Part shown: positions 9,885-19,698 of the stretch, piece by piece
How positions within the stretch are numbered: the stretch's first letter is position 1
How the letters are laid out: each line of letters opens with the position of its first letter
Origin: Bog-473 sp035534235
GTDB lineage: Bacteria > Actinomycetota > Acidimicrobiia > Acidimicrobiales > RAAP-2
Length of the DNA: 64,000 bases
NCBI GenBank assembly: GCA_035534235.1
Contig: DATLSH010000079.1
Span: 1 to 64,000 of the forward strand
Direction of reading: 5' to 3'
Program-made: the position numbers and the translations under genes
Notes under the pieces: generated by a model
What the model was told of the DNA's origin: nothing
The model's database searches: none
The model's input: only the letters and a program-made list of their open reading frames with translations

Positions 9885-10040
9885 GGATTAGGGATATCCC
9901 GGGCATTCTGCGACCTGGAGCATAGGAACCTCACGCTACCGCGCACCCTCCGCCCCGATGAAGGGTCGTCCACTTCGCACCGTTGAACGATGCACCTTCC
10001 GCCAAGGCACTGGGGAGGCGGCCAGGCTCCCGGTGCGCCC

Positions 10041-10802
10041 TCAGCGTGGCGTGAACAAGAAGTTGTGCACGTGGCGTCGGGCGTAAAGGAGGAAATTGGT
10101 GGCGTAGCCGTGCTGGGCCGCCCGGACCGAAATGGACCTCGCACCTGGGCGATCGAACTCCTCCATCGGATGCCATCGGCGCCTCTGCAGGAACTTCCCG
10201 TGGTACGAGTGGTCACCGAGAAACTCAACGATCATGTCCAGGTGCCCCTCGTTGTGGGAGCGTTCCTCAACTTCGACCAGCAACGCGGGCCGTTGGGTTG
10301 AGAGGAGTTCCACCGCCCCCTGCAACACCGCGAACTCGTGGCCCTCCACGTCAATCTTGACGAACCCGACGTCACCCAGATCGAAGTCGTCCAGCCGCCT
10401 GGTTGTGACCGGCTGCATTCTCCCGACATCTTCCGGCTGCCAACTTGATTCTATGGAGGCGCGACCCTCCGTACCCATTCCTCCCGGGGGTATCCACAGG
10501 TTTGCTTCGCCCGAACGTTCTCCCAGCGCTACGGGGTGCAGCTGCACATTGGACGGCAAGACGCCTGCGAGGCTGGCCACGAGTTCGGCATTCGGTTCGA
10601 AGGCGTCCACTCTAGGAACTCGCCTGGCCAACCACCACGACCAAGGGCCCCACCAGACACCCACATCGACGGCACCCCGATGCTTCGGGACAAATTCATC
10701 GAGCCTTCCCAGTTCTGGCTCGAAGAATCGGTACTGCCAAGCGATGAGAGGAACGAAGAGGCGGGGTGGCATCCAGCTCACCATGTGCGAAGCGATTGCC
10801 AC
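10041..10802 (-). CDS. FkbM-family methyltransferase
   Basis: 253-residue FkbM-type SAM methyltransferase, a family that O-methylates sugars and polyketides. Seen: AVDVGVWWGPWSWWLA in the motif I position (tryptophans replace the usual glycines, a loose form of the motif), DAFEPNAE for the second strand, and the FkbM hallmark VKIDVEGHE followed by RPALLVEVEER. It lies 3 bases after the GT4 gene on the same strand, which suggests joint expression and methylation of a sugar in the same glycan. A probable ATG at 10802 follows weak Shine-Dalgarno sequence. Confidence 0.82.
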   Translation of the reverse strand: MAIASHMVSWMPPRLFVPLIAWQYRFFEPELGRLDEFVPKHRGAVDVGVWWGPWSWWLARRVPRVDAFEPNAELVASLAGVLPSNVQLHPVALGERSGEANLWIPPGGMGTEGRASIESSWQPEDVGRMQPVTTRRLDDFDLGDVGFVKIDVEGHEFAVLQGAVELLSTQRPALLVEVEERSHNEGHLDMIVEFLGDHSYHGKFLQRRRWHPMEEFDRPGARSISVRAAQHGYATNFLLYARRHVHNFLFTPR

Positions 10803-10805
10803 GGG

Positions 10806-11957
10806 TTATCCGCTCCTCTTGAGACGTGAGGGCACGGTGTCTGGCGTCGCCAGCCCCTCCCTCCCGCCCGGACGGTCCTGGCTTCCTGTGAGTGCTTCTG
10901 CGGCCACAGCTTCCCAAGCATCGACCACCCGGCCCCACTCGAACTCGCCGGCGCGTTGCCGGGCTCGTGCCCCCATCCGTTTCCGGCGCCCGGCATCGCC
11001 CGCCAGCGCAATCCAGGCTGCCGACAGGGCCGACGTGAGCTCGCCCTCCCTAGCGTGGACGAGAACTCCGCTTACTCCGTCGAGGACGGCGTCACGGACT
11101 CCGGGTGCATCGACGGCCAAGGTGGGCGTACCGGCTGCGGCCGCCTCCAGGATCACCACCCCCCACCCTTCGTGATGTGACCCGTGGACCAGGAGCCATG
11201 CTTCAGCGAGTAAGCGATCCCTTTCCGCATTGCCGATGTGACCCAACATCTCGGCACCCGGCAACCCCTCGGCCAGACCGCGCAAGTCGGTGAGCTCCGG
11301 CCCGTCACCAATGATGGCGAAGCGCCCCCCGACCACAGGCTGCACCGAACGCCATGCTTCCAGGAGCAAGGCGACACGCTTGTGCGGAACCAAGCGGGAG
11401 AGTGCCACAAAGAGCGGTTCCGACGACTCTGTGCCAATGGGTCCGGAGGGGACATCAATCCCGTTCTCCACTACCCGGATCCTCCGTTGTTCGACGCCGA
11501 TCCCCTCCAACGCGTCGGCCGTCGACTGAGAGACGGCCACGAAGAGGCGGTTCCGGTAGACGAGTGGGATGAGGAAGCGCTCGACTGCGCTGGCGACGGC
11601 CGCCACCAGGGGGGGGAACCGTGTGCGCCATTGATCTGAATGGATGTGATGAACCAGGCACACCGAGGGCCGGCGTCGCCAGAGGGGAGAGAAGAACGGC
11701 ACACCGTTCTCCACATCAACGACGAGGTCGAAATGGCGGAGCCGGGTGGCGCAGATCAGGGGCGCCCGAAGGTACTGCGTGAAGGTGCCACCTGCCCGGT
11801 GAACGGGGTACGGGCGAGCACCCACCGGTCCACCGCACACCAGGGCCACCTCGTGGCCACGCGCTTGCAGCTCCCTCAAGAGCCGATCGACAAGGACTTC
11901 ACTTCCCCCGGCCAGCGGGTGCGCCAGATCGCGCCAACTCACGGCGAGGATGCGCAT
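10806..11957 (-). CDS. Glycosyltransferase family 4 (GT-B fold)
   Basis: 383-residue retaining GT4 glycosyltransferase. The N-terminal half begins MRILAVSWRDLAHPLAGGSE with the donor-loop GGSE motif. The C-terminal nucleotide-sugar domain has SRLVPHKR, the HHEGWGVVILEAAAAGTP signature (EGWG in place of EGFG) and a GV-DGV-G loop. Donor and acceptor are not predictable. ATG 11957 follows the upstream stop by 4 bases; ATG 11969 and 11990 are in-frame alternatives that would overlap the AftD-like gene. With that gene and the FkbM methyltransferase it forms a probable envelope-glycan operon. Confidence 0.88.
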   Translation of the reverse strand: MRILAVSWRDLAHPLAGGSEVLVDRLLRELQARGHEVALVCGGPVGARPYPVHRAGGTFTQYLRAPLICATRLRHFDLVVDVENGVPFFSPLWRRRPSVCLVHHIHSDQWRTRFPPLVAAVASAVERFLIPLVYRNRLFVAVSQSTADALEGIGVEQRRIRVVENGIDVPSGPIGTESSEPLFVALSRLVPHKRVALLLEAWRSVQPVVGGRFAIIGDGPELTDLRGLAEGLPGAEMLGHIGNAERDRLLAEAWLLVHGSHHEGWGVVILEAAAAGTPTLAVDAPGVRDAVLDGVSGVLVHAREGELTSALSAAWIALAGDAGRRKRMGARARQRAGEFEWGRVVDAWEAVAAEALTGSQDRPGGREGLATPDTVPSRLKRSG

Positions 11958-11961
11958 GGAA

Positions 11962-14900
11962 TCAACCATCCGGTCGGGCCCTGGGGCCACCGAGCAGGCT
12001 CACGCCGAGGGCACCCACGGCAAGTCCGGCCAGCGCCTGGGAGGTGTAGCTCCCGGTCCCGATCCACGGGCCGGCAAGGTAAGCCGGATTGATGGCAATG
12101 GTGACCCCGGCCAGCAACGCTCCCCCGAAGGCCGTCCAGGCGAGCCACGAGTGACGTGGGGAGAAGATCCTCCCCAGGACGATCAGAGGTGGTACTGCGA
12201 GCGCCACCGGTCCGGCAATGAGAAACACGGTCGCGCCCAGGAACACCGCCCAAGACAGCCCACGAAGCACCGACATGGGTGGGGCCGACCGGGCGCTGCC
12301 CTCCACTGCCTCACCCGTGTCCACCAATCCACGTGACGGCGCGGCTTCCATCGCCACGGCTTCGCCAAGATGGCGCCGCCGGAGAGTGAGCAGTGACCAG
12401 ACAGCGAGCACCAGGGCCAGCACGCCTCCCACGCCGAGTACCAGGCGGAACGGCTCCTCCGGGGTGAAGTGCATGTCGACGACCTGGGGCTGTGAGCTGG
12501 CCGGAAGGATCCAGCCCTGCTGCCAACCCTCGAGGCGGACGGCGTGAAGTCTCCGTCCGTTCACCATCGCCATCCATCCGGAGCTGAAATTCTGATGAAC
12601 GTTCACTATTGCAGCCGGTCCCGCCGATGCGGTGACGGTGCGATCTTCGGCTCCCCATCGCACAACGGTGACACTACGTGGGGGACCCAACTGTTGCAGA
12701 GGTGTCCCGATGAGGAGGAGGCTGGTGATCTTGAAGCTCCCGGAGTCATCGCCGGCGGTGAAGGTGTGCGTGCCCGGCAGCAGGGTGAGGGCTCTCCCGC
12801 CCGGGCAAGGAGTCATGGACATCGGCCTCAGTGCATAGAAGTCCCCCATGGTTCCGCTGACGGCTGTCGGGTAGTGCACGCCATCCATCGTCACGGTCGG
12901 GCCGGAACCGCAGGGCAACACGAATGGAGCCTTCAACTCTGCCTCCGAAGTGAGGGGCTGGGCTGGAGACGGGAACTCCCGGGCATAGAGGAAGGGTGAG
13001 ATTCGGGGGGTGGCCTCTCCACCCACCAAGAACGTGGCCGCACGGGGCACAGTGAAGGTCCTGGACATGTTGACCTGGTCGTCGGGAGTCTTGAAGAAGG
13101 CGAGCTGGTTGGGCATGGGAGAGGTGAAGAGATAGGTGGGAGTGATGTGCGCGCTGGAACTCCCGTCATCGGGGACCTTCCAACTCTGGGCCACCGTGAG
13201 CCCGGGAATGAGAATGTGTGAGATCGCCGGTCCCGTGACGAATTCGGTCTTGGGTTCCTTAAGGCCGACCAACGTGATCCGCAAACGGCGAGTTTCGCCC
13301 ACGGGGGTGGGAACTGATTGAGGCCGGGCCTCGGATGCCAGCATGGACGTGACCTGTCCGCGATCGGTGGAGATCCTCACTTTCGTGATGTCGGTCTGCA
13401 TCGGCTCGGTCGGTCCGGGCGTGATGGTGACCTCGTGAAGTCGCAATGGGTGCAGGAATCGGATCTCAATCCAAGGGCTTCGGTCGGTCGGGCTGGCTTG
13501 CCACATGGAGCCCACGGTTCCCGGCAGGAGTGCGGCGAGCGGCTGAAGCCCCGGTACACTCGTGAAGAGCGGGCCGTAGGACGATGCAGCCACCGAGCTT
13601 ACGCCCGTCAGCGAGCTCACTGTCTCGTGCCGGGTGCCGGGGACGACGATCCATTGCTTGGGTTGTCCGAGAGTACCCGCCGCGGTTTCTCCGGGCGAGA
13701 GCAGATACGAGACGTTGTCATACAGGCTCGTGTAGGTAGTGGCTCGACGCTGCTGGGTATCGGAAACGACCCATGTCGTGTTCTTGAATGTCGGACCCAG
13801 CTCGTCACCGCTCAAGGTCACCGCAAGGTGCGGGAACTCCCCCGAGTCAGCCAGCGCGAGCATCGCCTGTGGGCCACCGGAGAGCCTGATGCCATCGGAC
13901 AGTGGGTACGTGGTCACCAATGCCTCTCCCTCCCTGGCGGGGAGAACTCGGTAGATCTCCAACGACCGGATGGCGGAAGTGACTCCGTGCGGATCGTAGA
14001 GGCTCACGGTACCGGGTCCCGAATCCGAATGGCCGACCACCGGCCCGAAGCGAGCCACCCGGTCCACGCCGGGCTCGTTGGCCAGCACAAGGCGGATGGC
14101 GGCCGGTGGTGGGCTGCCCGTGGTGGCCGAACTGACGTCGTTCTCCACCAACAGGTAGCGCACGCCCGCCCGGGCCAGATAGGGGGCCAACCCACTCTCG
14201 GGTTGTCCGCTGGCCAAGACCCGGTCGATGGAATCGAGGAACTGGGTGTTGCCGACGGAGCCCAGAGGCGCGATGGCGCGATTCGCCCAGGGAACGGACG
14301 CCAATGGCTGAATAGGCTGGTCGAGAGGGTTGCCCCAGCTGAGGTCGGCGAAGGCGTTCCCCGGAATGAGCAGGGTAGTGGACATCCCACCCCGGGTATT
14401 GAGCCAGTCGACGGCCTGGTGCCAATAGGCGGGGATAGCGACGAAGGACCCTTCCGGGTAGATCTGGCCAGTCAAGGCCGGTCCGGCGACCAAGGCCACC
14501 GTGGCGGCGGTGACAGCGAAGAGCCCCACCTGTAGGGGCCTCCTTCCCAGCCGTTTCGACCTGACCAGGGCGATGGCACTGTGCTCCACGGCGTGCACGA
14601 ACCCCAAGACCAGCGCCAACGTGATCACCGGTTGAAATTTCGCGATGTTGCGAAATACCGCCAACGGACCGTCGAGCGCCGCGTGGACGGTTACCGCGAG
14701 CGGGCCACCGAAAGGGCCCCAGTAGCCCGAGCACACCACACCCACACCGAGGAGCACCGCAGTCGCCAGGAGATTCCGCTGAGGCATCTCTCGACGAGCG
14801 AGACCGTAGAGTCCGGTCGCGGCGATCAGGGCAGAGGCCACAATGACGGCCGGATTTGACTCAATCATGAGCCCGGCCGTGGTCCAGGTCGGAGCGAGAC

Positions 14901-15801
14901 TAAAGGACGTCCAGATCCCTGCGCCTCTCAGTACCTCGGCGATGCTCGATGTCGCCGTAGTTGTATTCGCCGTCTCCGTGTACGGGACCGCGTTGAACCA
15001 GTACTTCGCCTGGAACAGCAGCGGCAGGACAAACCATGCGGTGGCAAGGCCGACGGATATCAACCAGAGGACGAAGAGCCTGGCCTGTCTGCGTACGGGT
15101 CTCCTGGTGGCGAACCAGAGCACGGGCAGAACGAGAACGGCAGCGACTTCTGTCGCGTTGATGCCCCCCATGAGTAGCACGGCAAGCCCCGATCGTGCCG
15201 CACCCGCCCCAGGAGTCAACCGACCTTGCTCCACCCGGACGAGGGGGAGGATGACCCAGGGAAGCAAGACGGCCGGAATGACGTAGGCGGTATCGTGAAT
15301 CTGCACCAGGAGGAAAGGCGAGAGTGCGTAGGCCGCTCCCCCGGCCAGGCGCGACCATCGACCACCGATTCTCATGGCTTCTGCCAGGAACACTGTTCCC
15401 CACGTGGCCACGATCAGGAGCAATCCCAACCACAGCCGCTGAATGATCCATTCGGGTAGATGTGCCGACGAACCGAGCCAGTAGAAGGGGCCCAGGGGGA
15501 AAAGATAGCCATAGGCTTGATTCGGTACCGACCCGAAATTGACGTTCGGGTCCCACAAGTGGGTTGCGTCGGACAAGAAGCGGCCAGGATCGATGCTGAG
15601 ATCCAGTTTGGTATCGCGGACGATTCGGCCGGGACGCTGCAGGAACGCAACCACCACCAAACATATGGTGAGGAGAGATTCGGGAAAGCGACCCGGAAGC
15701 ACCGGGATTGCGTGGCGAGCTTTCACCCGATGTTTTCCCCGACCGCTGGCGGTCGGGGAGTCCCCTTCGGACGGAGTGCCGGCAGTGAAGGTCGAGCCCA
15801 T
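11962..15801 (-). CDS. AftD-like alpha-(1->3)-arabinofuranosyltransferase, DUF3367 family
   Basis: About 1279-residue GT-C-type membrane glycosyltransferase. The N-terminal third has the family signature DTKLDLSIDPGRFL followed by NQAYGYLFPLGPFYWLG, and a run of roughly ten hydrophobic segments. The large remainder is extracytoplasmic, with beta-rich carbohydrate-binding-like parts (for example SPWIEIRFLHPLRLHEVTIT), and ends in further transmembrane helices. In mycobacteria AftD uses decaprenyl-phosphoryl-arabinose to branch arabinogalactan and lipoarabinomannan; the size (about 1400 residues there) and layout agree. Here the sugar is inferred, not shown. ATG 15801 was chosen; GTG 15834 is also in frame. 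The neighbouring GT and methyltransferase genes fit envelope-polysaccharide synthesis. Confidence 0.85.
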   Translation of the reverse strand: MGSTFTAGTPSEGDSPTASGRGKHRVKARHAIPVLPGRFPESLLTICLVVVAFLQRPGRIVRDTKLDLSIDPGRFLSDATHLWDPNVNFGSVPNQAYGYLFPLGPFYWLGSSAHLPEWIIQRLWLGLLLIVATWGTVFLAEAMRIGGRWSRLAGGAAYALSPFLLVQIHDTAYVIPAVLLPWVILPLVRVEQGRLTPGAGAARSGLAVLLMGGINATEVAAVLVLPVLWFATRRPVRRQARLFVLWLISVGLATAWFVLPLLFQAKYWFNAVPYTETANTTTATSSIAEVLRGAGIWTSFSLAPTWTTAGLMIESNPAVIVASALIAATGLYGLARREMPQRNLLATAVLLGVGVVCSGYWGPFGGPLAVTVHAALDGPLAVFRNIAKFQPVITLALVLGFVHAVEHSAIALVRSKRLGRRPLQVGLFAVTAATVALVAGPALTGQIYPEGSFVAIPAYWHQAVDWLNTRGGMSTTLLIPGNAFADLSWGNPLDQPIQPLASVPWANRAIAPLGSVGNTQFLDSIDRVLASGQPESGLAPYLARAGVRYLLVENDVSSATTGSPPPAAIRLVLANEPGVDRVARFGPVVGHSDSGPGTVSLYDPHGVTSAIRSLEIYRVLPAREGEALVTTYPLSDGIRLSGGPQAMLALADSGEFPHLAVTLSGDELGPTFKNTTWVVSDTQQRRATTYTSLYDNVSYLLSPGETAAGTLGQPKQWIVVPGTRHETVSSLTGVSSVAASSYGPLFTSVPGLQPLAALLPGTVGSMWQASPTDRSPWIEIRFLHPLRLHEVTITPGPTEPMQTDITKVRISTDRGQVTSMLASEARPQSVPTPVGETRRLRITLVGLKEPKTEFVTGPAISHILIPGLTVAQSWKVPDDGSSSAHITPTYLFTSPMPNQLAFFKTPDDQVNMSRTFTVPRAATFLVGGEATPRISPFLYAREFPSPAQPLTSEAELKAPFVLPCGSGPTVTMDGVHYPTAVSGTMGDFYALRPMSMTPCPGGRALTLLPGTHTFTAGDDSGSFKITSLLLIGTPLQQLGPPRSVTVVRWGAEDRTVTASAGPAAIVNVHQNFSSGWMAMVNGRRLHAVRLEGWQQGWILPASSQPQVVDMHFTPEEPFRLVLGVGGVLALVLAVWSLLTLRRRHLGEAVAMEAAPSRGLVDTGEAVEGSARSAPPMSVLRGLSWAVFLGATVFLIAGPVALAVPPLIVLGRIFSPRHSWLAWTAFGGALLAGVTIAINPAYLAGPWIGTGSYTSQALAGLAVGALGVSLLGGPRARPDG

Positions 15802-16062
15802 GCGCGGAGTCTCAGGAACCCGAAGGCGGCACACGGCGAGTCACCAGCCTGCCACTGAAGGTCACCTTTGCCGCTCGGTCCGCTCTCATCGCAATGTGGA
15901 ACTTAGGACGTTTCGTGCCCCCACAGCACTGGCCTCCCTACGGGCAGGATTGATATCGTCCTTCGTTCCGCACTTTCCCGCCGACAATTCTGATTGGGGC
16001 CCCATGCACAGGTTCGGCGAATGCAGCCAGGTGGCCGACGGTAGATTCATGGGACGACCTGC

Positions 16063-16827
16063 ATGCACGTAGGGAGCTCGCTCCATCAGCTGAGCTCCGA
16101 GTGGGACGAGCTGGCAGAACTCGACCCTATGTGGGCGATCATCTCGGATCGCGACAAGAAGCATGCGCGTTGGGACCTTCACGAATTTCTGGAGAGCGGC
16201 CGCACCGAAGTAGCCCGAGCCCTTGAAACAATCCGGGCCACCGGACTTTCCCTCGGCACGGGGTCGGCGCTGGATTTCGGTTGTGGACTCGGCCGCCTGA
16301 CCGCGGCGCTCGGACAACACTTCGATCACGTCATGGGCCTGGATGTATCTCCGGCCATGGTCCTTTCTGCTCAACGGATCCACCATGGTGTGTCGGGGTT
16401 GGAGTTCACCGCGAACCTGCGCGCCGATTTGAACATGCTGGCGAGCGAGTCTTTCGATTTCGTCTTCACTTCGAGGGTACTGCAGCATCTTCCGGACCCG
16501 GAAATGGCGAAGGCATACATTTCCGAGTTCGTTCGTGTGTTGAAGCCGGGAGGAATCGCCCAGTTCCAGATTCCCGTCCGTACCGGCTTCCGCATGTTCG
16601 CCAACCGCCGCACTCCATATGTCGTCCTCCGGAGGCTTGGCCTCTCCCCCGCCTTCTTGTACGGAAGACTCGGACTTCATCCGATGCATCTCATTTCCGT
16701 CCCTTTCGACGAGGTCCGAGCGACCATCGTCGATGCAGGCTCCCGGATCGTGACGACGGAACCTGATGGCCATTGGTCATTGCTGGAGAACTCCGGGTTC
16801 GTGTTCACCGTGCTGAAACCAACGTGA
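16063..16827 (+). CDS. SAM-dependent class I methyltransferase
   Basis: 254-residue methyltransferase with motif I ALDFGCGLGRLTAAL (about residue 69 on), motif II GLDVSPAM, motif III FDFVFTSRVLQHLPDPEM and motif IV VRVLKPGGIAQFQIP. The 70 N-terminal residues are charged and end in an ARWDLHEFL-type helix often seen in sugar or lipid-carrier methyltransferases. It is transcribed away from the AftD-like gene and convergent with the GT2 gene. The acceptor is unknown; an envelope glycan is the context-based guess. Confidence 0.8.
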   Translation: MHVGSSLHQLSSEWDELAELDPMWAIISDRDKKHARWDLHEFLESGRTEVARALETIRATGLSLGTGSALDFGCGLGRLTAALGQHFDHVMGLDVSPAMVLSAQRIHHGVSGLEFTANLRADLNMLASESFDFVFTSRVLQHLPDPEMAKAYISEFVRVLKPGGIAQFQIPVRTGFRMFANRRTPYVVLRRLGLSPAFLYGRLGLHPMHLISVPFDEVRATIVDAGSRIVTTEPDGHWSLLENSGFVFTVLKPT

Positions 16828-16836
16828 GGAGTGCAG

Positions 16837-17916
16837 TCAGGGTGCCGATACGTCGGAAACTGCAGTCCCGCTCTTGAACGAGAGCGGAGCCATCCTCTCG
16901 ATCTCCGCTTCCGTGAATGTTGCTTTCACAATGGTCGCGGAGGGTACGCAGCGTTCGAGCCCGCTGATCAGGTTGTCCATCTCATGCTGGCCATAAAGCG
17001 GCAGGAGCACCAACACGTCCCCTCGCCACTGCACGATCGGCACGGTGGGTCCCAGGAGCGAGCGAGCTCTCTCGATGGTCGGGTTGATCCCCTTAGTAGA
17101 CCGGACCACCACCGCATGGACGTGCTGGGTGTCTTGGTGCTCGCTCCGGATCCGGAGCAGATCGGTCACCATGGACCAGGGATCCGCCAGCGGCCGGATG
17201 CGACTCCCGCCGACCTGGACCCACCGGACCGGCACCTCCGCCACCCGGAGTCCCAGGCGTACAGCCCGGTCCAACACTTCCACGTCGAAGGCAAACCGGT
17301 CGATCGCCGAGTAATGGAAGAGAATACGAGCCACCGGAGTGCGGTACGCCTTGAACCCGCACTGGGTATCACTGAAGGGCAGGCCGATGAGCGCCCGGAC
17401 AATCCCCGTGAAGGCCCGACCGCTGACCACCCGGAAGAATGTGTCGGCTTCGGTGATCGAATCGGGAAGTGAACGTGAACCGATGGCCACGTCCGTTTCC
17501 TTGAGCGCAGTGAGGAGCAATGAGAGCTGTGACGGATGGACTGCCATGTCGGCATCCATGAGAGCGGTCACCGCTCCGCGTGCCTGGGCCACGCCCGCCC
17601 GGATAGCGGCACCCTTGCCTCGGTTCTCGACGAGCCCGATGACCCGGGAGCCCGGAACTGTCCTCAGGAGATTCCGGGCCCTTTCGGCCGTGTCGTCCGT
17701 GCTTCCATCATCCACCACAATGATCTCAATCGACTGTGAACCTAGTTCCCCCCGCGCCATGGAGCTCACAAGCGTGTCCAGACCGATGGCTATCCGCTTC
17801 CCTTCGTTGAAGGCCGGAATGACGATGGTGAGCTTAACTTCATTCAGTTCTGAATCGCTCCGAAAGGCTTGATCGGCCAAACTCACACAACTCGCCCCAT
17901 CTCGCCGTGTCTCCAT
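16837..17916 (-). CDS. GT2 polyprenyl-phosphate glycosyltransferase with C-terminal extension
   Basis: 359-residue GT-A enzyme resembling dolichyl-phosphate beta-glucosyltransferase (ALG5 type), which transfers a sugar from UDP or GDP to polyprenyl phosphate. Seen: LTIVIPAFNEGKRI, VVDDGSTDDTA, ENRGKGAAIRAG, the metal-binding MDADMAVHP, and FSDTQCGFKAYR, diagnostic for this branch. About 110 residues after the GT2 domain (from about residue 250) have no assignment. ATG 17916 was chosen because an upstream extension would run through tRNA-Pro. It could supply a polyprenyl-phosphate sugar to the AftD-like GT-C enzyme (inference). Confidence 0.88.
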   Translation of the reverse strand: METRRDGASCVSLADQAFRSDSELNEVKLTIVIPAFNEGKRIAIGLDTLVSSMARGELGSQSIEIIVVDDGSTDDTAERARNLLRTVPGSRVIGLVENRGKGAAIRAGVAQARGAVTALMDADMAVHPSQLSLLLTALKETDVAIGSRSLPDSITEADTFFRVVSGRAFTGIVRALIGLPFSDTQCGFKAYRTPVARILFHYSAIDRFAFDVEVLDRAVRLGLRVAEVPVRWVQVGGSRIRPLADPWSMVTDLLRIRSEHQDTQHVHAVVVRSTKGINPTIERARSLLGPTVPIVQWRGDVLVLLPLYGQHEMDNLISGLERCVPSATIVKATFTEAEIERMAPLSFKSGTAVSDVSAP

Positions 17917-17978
17917 CCCATCCACATCACCCCCATGGCCGACTATCCCCCGGCACGAACGCCGGCTACCGCATCCGG

Positions 17979-18053
17979 TCGGGCTGCCGGGATTTGAACC
18001 CGGGACCTCTTGACCCCCAGTCAAGCGCGCTAACCAAGCTGCGCCACAGCCCG
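17979..18053 (-). tRNA. tRNA-Pro (anticodon GGG)
   Basis: 75-nt cloverleaf on the minus strand. Acceptor arms CGGGCTG/CAGCCCG with discriminator A, D arm with AGCTTGGTTAGC, anticodon stem CTTGA/TCAAG around loop CTGGGGG (anticodon GGG), and T arm CCCGGGTTCAAATCCCGG. The CCA is not encoded. It lies between the GT2 gene and a diguanylate cyclase gene. No integrase or duplicated 3' end is visible next to it. Confidence 0.96.
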
Positions 18054-18201
18054 TGACAACTGCTTTCCGGTCAGGCACCCATATGCGACAAGTGCCGTTC
18101 CGTCCGCCCGGTTGTGCGTGCGACGCGGTCAGGAGCGAAGTTGAAAGCACAGCAGTGTACCGCGCCCGGAAGAGGGCGTCGGTGAGCACCGACAAGGCTC
18201 G

Positions 18202-19293
18202 TTATGAGCTTCGGCGAAGGCCCTGATGCAATCCGGTGACCCTGTCGATCAGGCGCCGTTCTCCCGGATTGAAGATCTGGTAACGGCCGCCACCGCCGCG
18301 TTTAGCCTGGTACATGGCGACGTCCGCATCGTGCAAGAGGTCGTCTGAGACGACAGTGGCGCTTTCGGCCAAGGCGATTCCGATGCTGGCGCGAGCTTCC
18401 ACGTTCCCTATCGACAGACTGATCGTCTTGCCAAGTGTGCTGATCACGCGGGCGGCAATTAGCTCCGCCTCGGACCTGTCCTTAAGGTCTGGGCAGAGAA
18501 TGACGAACTCGTCACCGGCCAGGCGGGCCAGGGTGTCGCCCGGCCGCATGAGCCTCTTGAGGCGTCCGGTGATGGATACCAGTAGCTCATCGCCGATCCG
18601 GTGCCCGTGCGCGTCATTGATCATCTTGAAATTGTCGAGATCGAAGTACAGTATGCAGATCAGGCCGCTCGCAAGCCGATGGCGAGCCAGCACCTTGTCC
18701 AGGGATTCGAACAGCAGTGTCCGATTGGCCAGACCGGTCAGCGGGTCGTGCAGGGCGCTCTCGCGTGATCGCTCCAACGAGCTCTGCAGGTCGGCCCGGG
18801 TGGCAGCGTTGAGCAGGTAGGCCGCTGTCACGTCGGCCAACGTCTGGGCTGCCTTCGTGGTTGCAGGGTCCAGCAACCCGGGGGCATTGCGATACAGCGC
18901 GAGCGCACCCATCCGGTTGTCACCGGCGCGCAGCGGGAATGCGAAGGCGGCAGCCAAGCCCTCCTCCTGCAGCCTGTGCGTGAACCTCGGGAACCGGTCA
19001 TCCCGACCCAGATCCGGCACTGCGACGGCTTTGCCGGTCTGATAGGCGACAAGGCAGGGACCTTGGCCGAGATTGTTCTGCAGGCACTCGAACTTCAACG
19101 CCAGACCGCTCGATGCCGCGACGTAGCGCGGACCGCCACCCATGCCGATCAGGGTCACCGCAGCCGCCGTGATCGGAGCTACCTCCACGATGCGTGCGAC
19201 CAGGCGATCCAGGATCTCCTGGATCGGCACATCAGTCATCATGGTGCGGGCGAACTCGCTCAGAACGTCTGCGAGTCTCTCATCACTCTCCAC
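18202..19293 (-). CDS. GAF-GGDEF diguanylate cyclase
   Basis: 363-residue soluble diguanylate cyclase (2 GTP -> c-di-GMP). An N-terminal GAF sensor (about residues 20-165) is followed by a GGDEF domain (about 190-355). The signature reads AGDEF (about residues 259-263), a form often still active. Metal-site residues in YFDLDNFKMIND and the GHRIGDELL segment are intact. The inhibitory I-site RPGD lies exactly five residues before AGDEF, so product feedback is likely. The C terminus contains SIGIALAE and DADVAMYQAKRGG as expected. The gene diverges from two GAF-ANTAR genes whose GAF domains look similar. Confidence 0.92.
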   Translation of the reverse strand: MESDERLADVLSEFARTMMTDVPIQEILDRLVARIVEVAPITAAAVTLIGMGGGPRYVAASSGLALKFECLQNNLGQGPCLVAYQTGKAVAVPDLGRDDRFPRFTHRLQEEGLAAAFAFPLRAGDNRMGALALYRNAPGLLDPATTKAAQTLADVTAAYLLNAATRADLQSSLERSRESALHDPLTGLANRTLLFESLDKVLARHRLASGLICILYFDLDNFKMINDAHGHRIGDELLVSITGRLKRLMRPGDTLARLAGDEFVILCPDLKDRSEAELIAARVISTLGKTISLSIGNVEARASIGIALAESATVVSDDLLHDADVAMYQAKRGGGGRYQIFNPGERRLIDRVTGLHQGLRRSS

Positions 19294-19698
19294 TTCGACA
19301 CCCCCAACACAGCCCGGTTCAAATGCACCGCGGGGTCAGGGCGGGAGGAAACATTTTCCGCAAGACCAATTTACCCGGTAGCGGGTGGAAAGAGAAGGGG
19401 ACATCTGCGATCCTGGCGAGGGGGCCGGCTGGGCTTGGACGGGAGGGAATGGGGGCGGGGTGGCCCCGTGACTTCCTGATGGATACCCCGGCCCCGATGA
19501 AAAGGGGTCCCATCGGAGGGTGGCGCTGCGGGGGTGATTGCGGCGCTGTACCGTGATGGTGGGTTCCACCAACTGGACCCGGATGAGCGTTGGCCCGGTC
19601 CCCTCCGGCGCACTTCCTTCGTGGATGGGAGAGTGTCCGTGCACCATCGGGTCCGAAGCGAAGGCGCTGCCCGCTCGACGAGTGCACCCCGAGCCTGA
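19294..19698. other. 405-bp intergenic region between divergent signalling genes
   Basis: Separates the diguanylate cyclase gene (minus) from the first GAF-ANTAR gene (plus). I see no credible gene. It includes a purine-rich stretch near 19370-19460. It must hold two promoters, but I cannot place them with confidence. Confidence 0.55.

Noticed and set aside
13318..14535. 405-codon open frame on the plus strand
   Set aside because: Shadow of the AftD-like gene; Gly/Arg/His-rich composition typical of antisense frames in GC-rich DNA.
15886..16773. 295-codon open frame on the minus strand
   Set aside because: It is antisense to the methyltransferase at 16063-16827, which has clear SAM motifs; the antisense chain resembles no family.
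17979..18053. tRNA-Pro as an integration site for a mobile element
   Set aside because: No integrase, direct repeat or cargo boundary is visible next to it; XerD at 43.9 kb belongs to the conserved block.
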